A stretch of DNA of 7,162 nt from the NCBI GenBank assembly GCA_903854305.1, contig CAINWC010000287.1, positions 1 through 7,162 of the forward strand, in the 5' to 3' direction. A program made the translations under genes and the position numbers. Below the pieces are notes generated by a model that did no database searches, was not told the DNA's origin, and saw only the letters and a program-made list of their open reading frames with translations. Positions within the stretch are counted from its first letter, which is position 1; every line of letters begins with the position of its first letter. Shown one piece after another: positions 5,905-7,162 of this stretch. The DNA is from an uncultured Pseudomonadota bacterium. Its GTDB lineage: Bacteria; Pseudomonadota; Gammaproteobacteria; Burkholderiales; Methylophilaceae.

Positions 5905-7038
5905 TTAGTGCGTAATATTGTATTGCATGATATAGGTTGCTATTCCTGCAAAATAGCCGATTAGCGCAAGCCAACTTATCTTTTTGAGATACCAAAGAAA
6001 TTGGATTTTTTCCAAACCCATCGCGGCAACGCCTGCTGCTGAACCAATGATTAGAATTGAGCCGCCAGTTCCCGCACAATAGGCGATAAACTCCCACAAA
6101 AAGCTGTTTGCTGGATACTGTGCTATATCATACATTCCGATAGAGGCGGCTACGAGGGGAACGTTATCCACGATTGCACTGACCAATCCCATGATGGTTA
6201 CAATCAAATCCTGACGACCAACACTTTGGTCTAGCCATGTAGCAAGTCCATTAAGAATGTGACTGTGCTCTAGCGTCGCTACGGCCAATAAAATGCCGAT
6301 AAAGAACACTATCGAACTCATGTCAATTTGCATCAGTGCATGCGCTAAGGTTAAATGCTGCTTTTCTTCATCGTCTTTATTACGGTGTACTAAATCACCA
6401 ACCAGCCAAAGAAACCCTAAACCAAAAAGAATGCCCATGAATGGCGGCAAGTGCGTGAGTGTCTTAAATGCTGGCACTAAAACTAAAACACCCAGTCCCA
6501 TAAAGAACATTACATTACGTTCAAAGTCATTGGTTTGTAACAGTCCAATCACTTGCTGCTTAGGTGGCGAGACGATTACTTTCCCTTTTAGAGAATAGCT
6601 AACAATCAATAGTGGCACAATTACATTAGCTAACGATGCCAAAAATAAACCCTTAATTATCGCAAGGGCGGTAATCTGACCGCCTATCCACAGCATAGTA
6701 GTCGTTACATCACCAATAGGTGTCCAAGCGCCGCCAGCATTAGCTGATATGACGATCATTGCCGCAAATAAAAGACGGTCTTCCTGCTTGTCTAATAATT
6801 TTTTGATTAATGAAATCATGACAATCGTTGTCGTCAAATTATCCAATATTGCGCTGAGGAAAAATGTCACAAAACCAACAAGCCACATCAAAGAAGATAG
6901 CCTTGTGGTCTTAATGCGGGATGTAATCACTTCAAACCCATTATGGGCATCTATGACTTCCACAATTGTCATTGCGCCAATCAGGAAAAATACTATTTGT
7001 GCTGTAGACGCAAGAGATTCACTGAGTTGATGATCCAC
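5905..7038 (-). CDS. nhaD: NhaD-family Na+/H+ antiporter, 5' end probably disrupted
   Basis: NhaD proteins are inner-membrane antiporters of the ion transporter superfamily that expel Na+ or Li+ in exchange for protons. The 377 residues consist largely of hydrophobic helices. The family signatures are FFLIGAMTIVEVIDAHNGF (17-35), LSAILDNLTTTIVMISL (61-77), SANAGGAWTPIGDVTT (98-113), SAIVDNVPLVAAS (287-299) and CAGTGGSILIIGSAAG (321-336). The paired DN motifs and GG-containing loops are hallmarks of the two inverted halves. The only standard start downstream of the last in-frame stop is GTG at 7036-7038, but it has no Shine-Dalgarno, and family-like sequence (LLGAGLLWTVYAVATN) continues upstream to a TAA at 7114-7116. 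The true product should be about 40 or more residues longer with another N-terminal helix. Function of the short form is doubtful. Confidence 0.85.
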   Translation of the reverse strand: MDHQLSESLASTAQIVFFLIGAMTIVEVIDAHNGFEVITSRIKTTRLSSLMWLVGFVTFFLSAILDNLTTTIVMISLIKKLLDKQEDRLLFAAMIVISANAGGAWTPIGDVTTTMLWIGGQITALAIIKGLFLASLANVIVPLLIVSYSLKGKVIVSPPKQQVIGLLQTNDFERNVMFFMGLGVLVLVPAFKTLTHLPPFMGILFGLGFLWLVGDLVHRNKDDEEKQHLTLAHALMQIDMSSIVFFIGILLAVATLEHSHILNGLATWLDQSVGRQDLIVTIMGLVSAIVDNVPLVAASIGMYDIAQYPANSFLWEFIAYCAGTGGSILIIGSAAGVAAMGLEKIQFLWYLKKISWLALIGYFAGIATYIMQYNITH

Positions 7039-7162
7039 AAGTGAATGATCGTTAGTAGCAACGGCATAAACCGTCCACAGTAGGCCAGCGCCTAGCAGTG
7101 AGCTGGGGCCGATTTAGTAGACGGGCAAGTCGTCAGAATGATGCTGCAATTTGATTGTTAAT
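7039..7162 (-). pseudogene. Disrupted N-terminal coding region of nhaD (partial)
   Basis: Reading the nhaD frame upstream of its GTG gives IGPSSLLGAGLLWTVYAVAT, a hydrophobic segment of the kind that precedes the first conserved block in NhaD relatives, and then meets TAA at 7114-7116. In a neighbouring frame 7105-7121 encodes STKSAP, which resembles the Lys-Ser/Ala-Pro element I expect before LLGAG. A single-base loss in the GGGG run at 7105-7108 (C run on the minus strand) would join the two. Beyond that I do not recognise family sequence, and the window ends. Real mutation, sequencing error and chance are all possible. Confidence 0.4.

Noticed and set aside
5602..5964. Plus-strand open frame of 120 codons across the nhaD-sbcB gap
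   Set aside because: It runs through the sbcB start, both hairpins and the T-arm-like segment and into nhaD, with no recognisable domain or good ribosome site.
1..7162. A novel defence, mobile or biosynthetic system
   Set aside because: Every long real frame belongs to a well-known housekeeping or transporter family, and no direct-repeat array, transposase, integrase or toxin-antitoxin pair is visible.

Overview
The window is a conserved bacterial housekeeping segment read almost entirely from the minus strand. The genes, in order of transcription (right to left), are a NhaD-type sodium/proton antiporter, exonuclease I (sbcB), threonyl-tRNA synthetase (thrS), initiation factor IF3 (infC), ribosomal proteins L35 (rpmI) and L20 (rplT), and the first 225 codons of the phenylalanyl-tRNA synthetase alpha subunit (pheS), cut by the left edge. 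The order thrS-infC-rpmI-rplT-pheS is the classic proteobacterial translation locus. The AT-rich composition, the IF3 N-terminus ([14 protein letters not shown]) and a Bacteroidetes-like NhaD beside sbcB fit a betaproteobacterium, possibly of the Methylophilaceae. That placement is inferred from memory of the families and was not tested.

Layout: 1-675 pheS (partial). 676-854 is an intergenic stretch with a strong UUCG-loop terminator after rplT and the pheS leader. 855-1214 rplT and 1225-1422 rpmI are 10 bp apart, each with a strong Shine-Dalgarno sequence. 1423-1528 is a structured leader before rpmI. 1529-2050 infC starts at a non-standard ATA codon. 2051-2130 holds a 17-bp palindrome. 2131-4038 thrS. 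4039-4236 is the thrS promoter and leader region, with a terminator-like hairpin just before the ribosome binding site. 4237-5670 sbcB. 5671-5904 carries the sbcB leader hairpin, a terminator and a tRNA-like T-arm remnant. 5905-7038 nhaD has an in-frame stop upstream in what looks like its own N-terminal coding region, so it is probably 5'-disrupted or frameshifted.

The five translation genes supply two aminoacyl-tRNA synthetases, an initiation factor and two 50S proteins. The visible regulatory features are the kind expected for this locus: an IF3-sensitive rare start codon, a structured leader before the L35/L20 pair, a hairpin in the thrS leader, and a terminator separating rplT from pheS. 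Exonuclease I and NhaD are unrelated to translation and appear to be separate units.

I found no CRISPR array, insertion sequence, phage gene, intact tRNA or rRNA, or new multi-gene system. The points most worth checking are the infC ATA start, the thrS leader hairpin with its competing pairing, the broken 5' end of nhaD, and the tRNA-like fragment between nhaD and sbcB.
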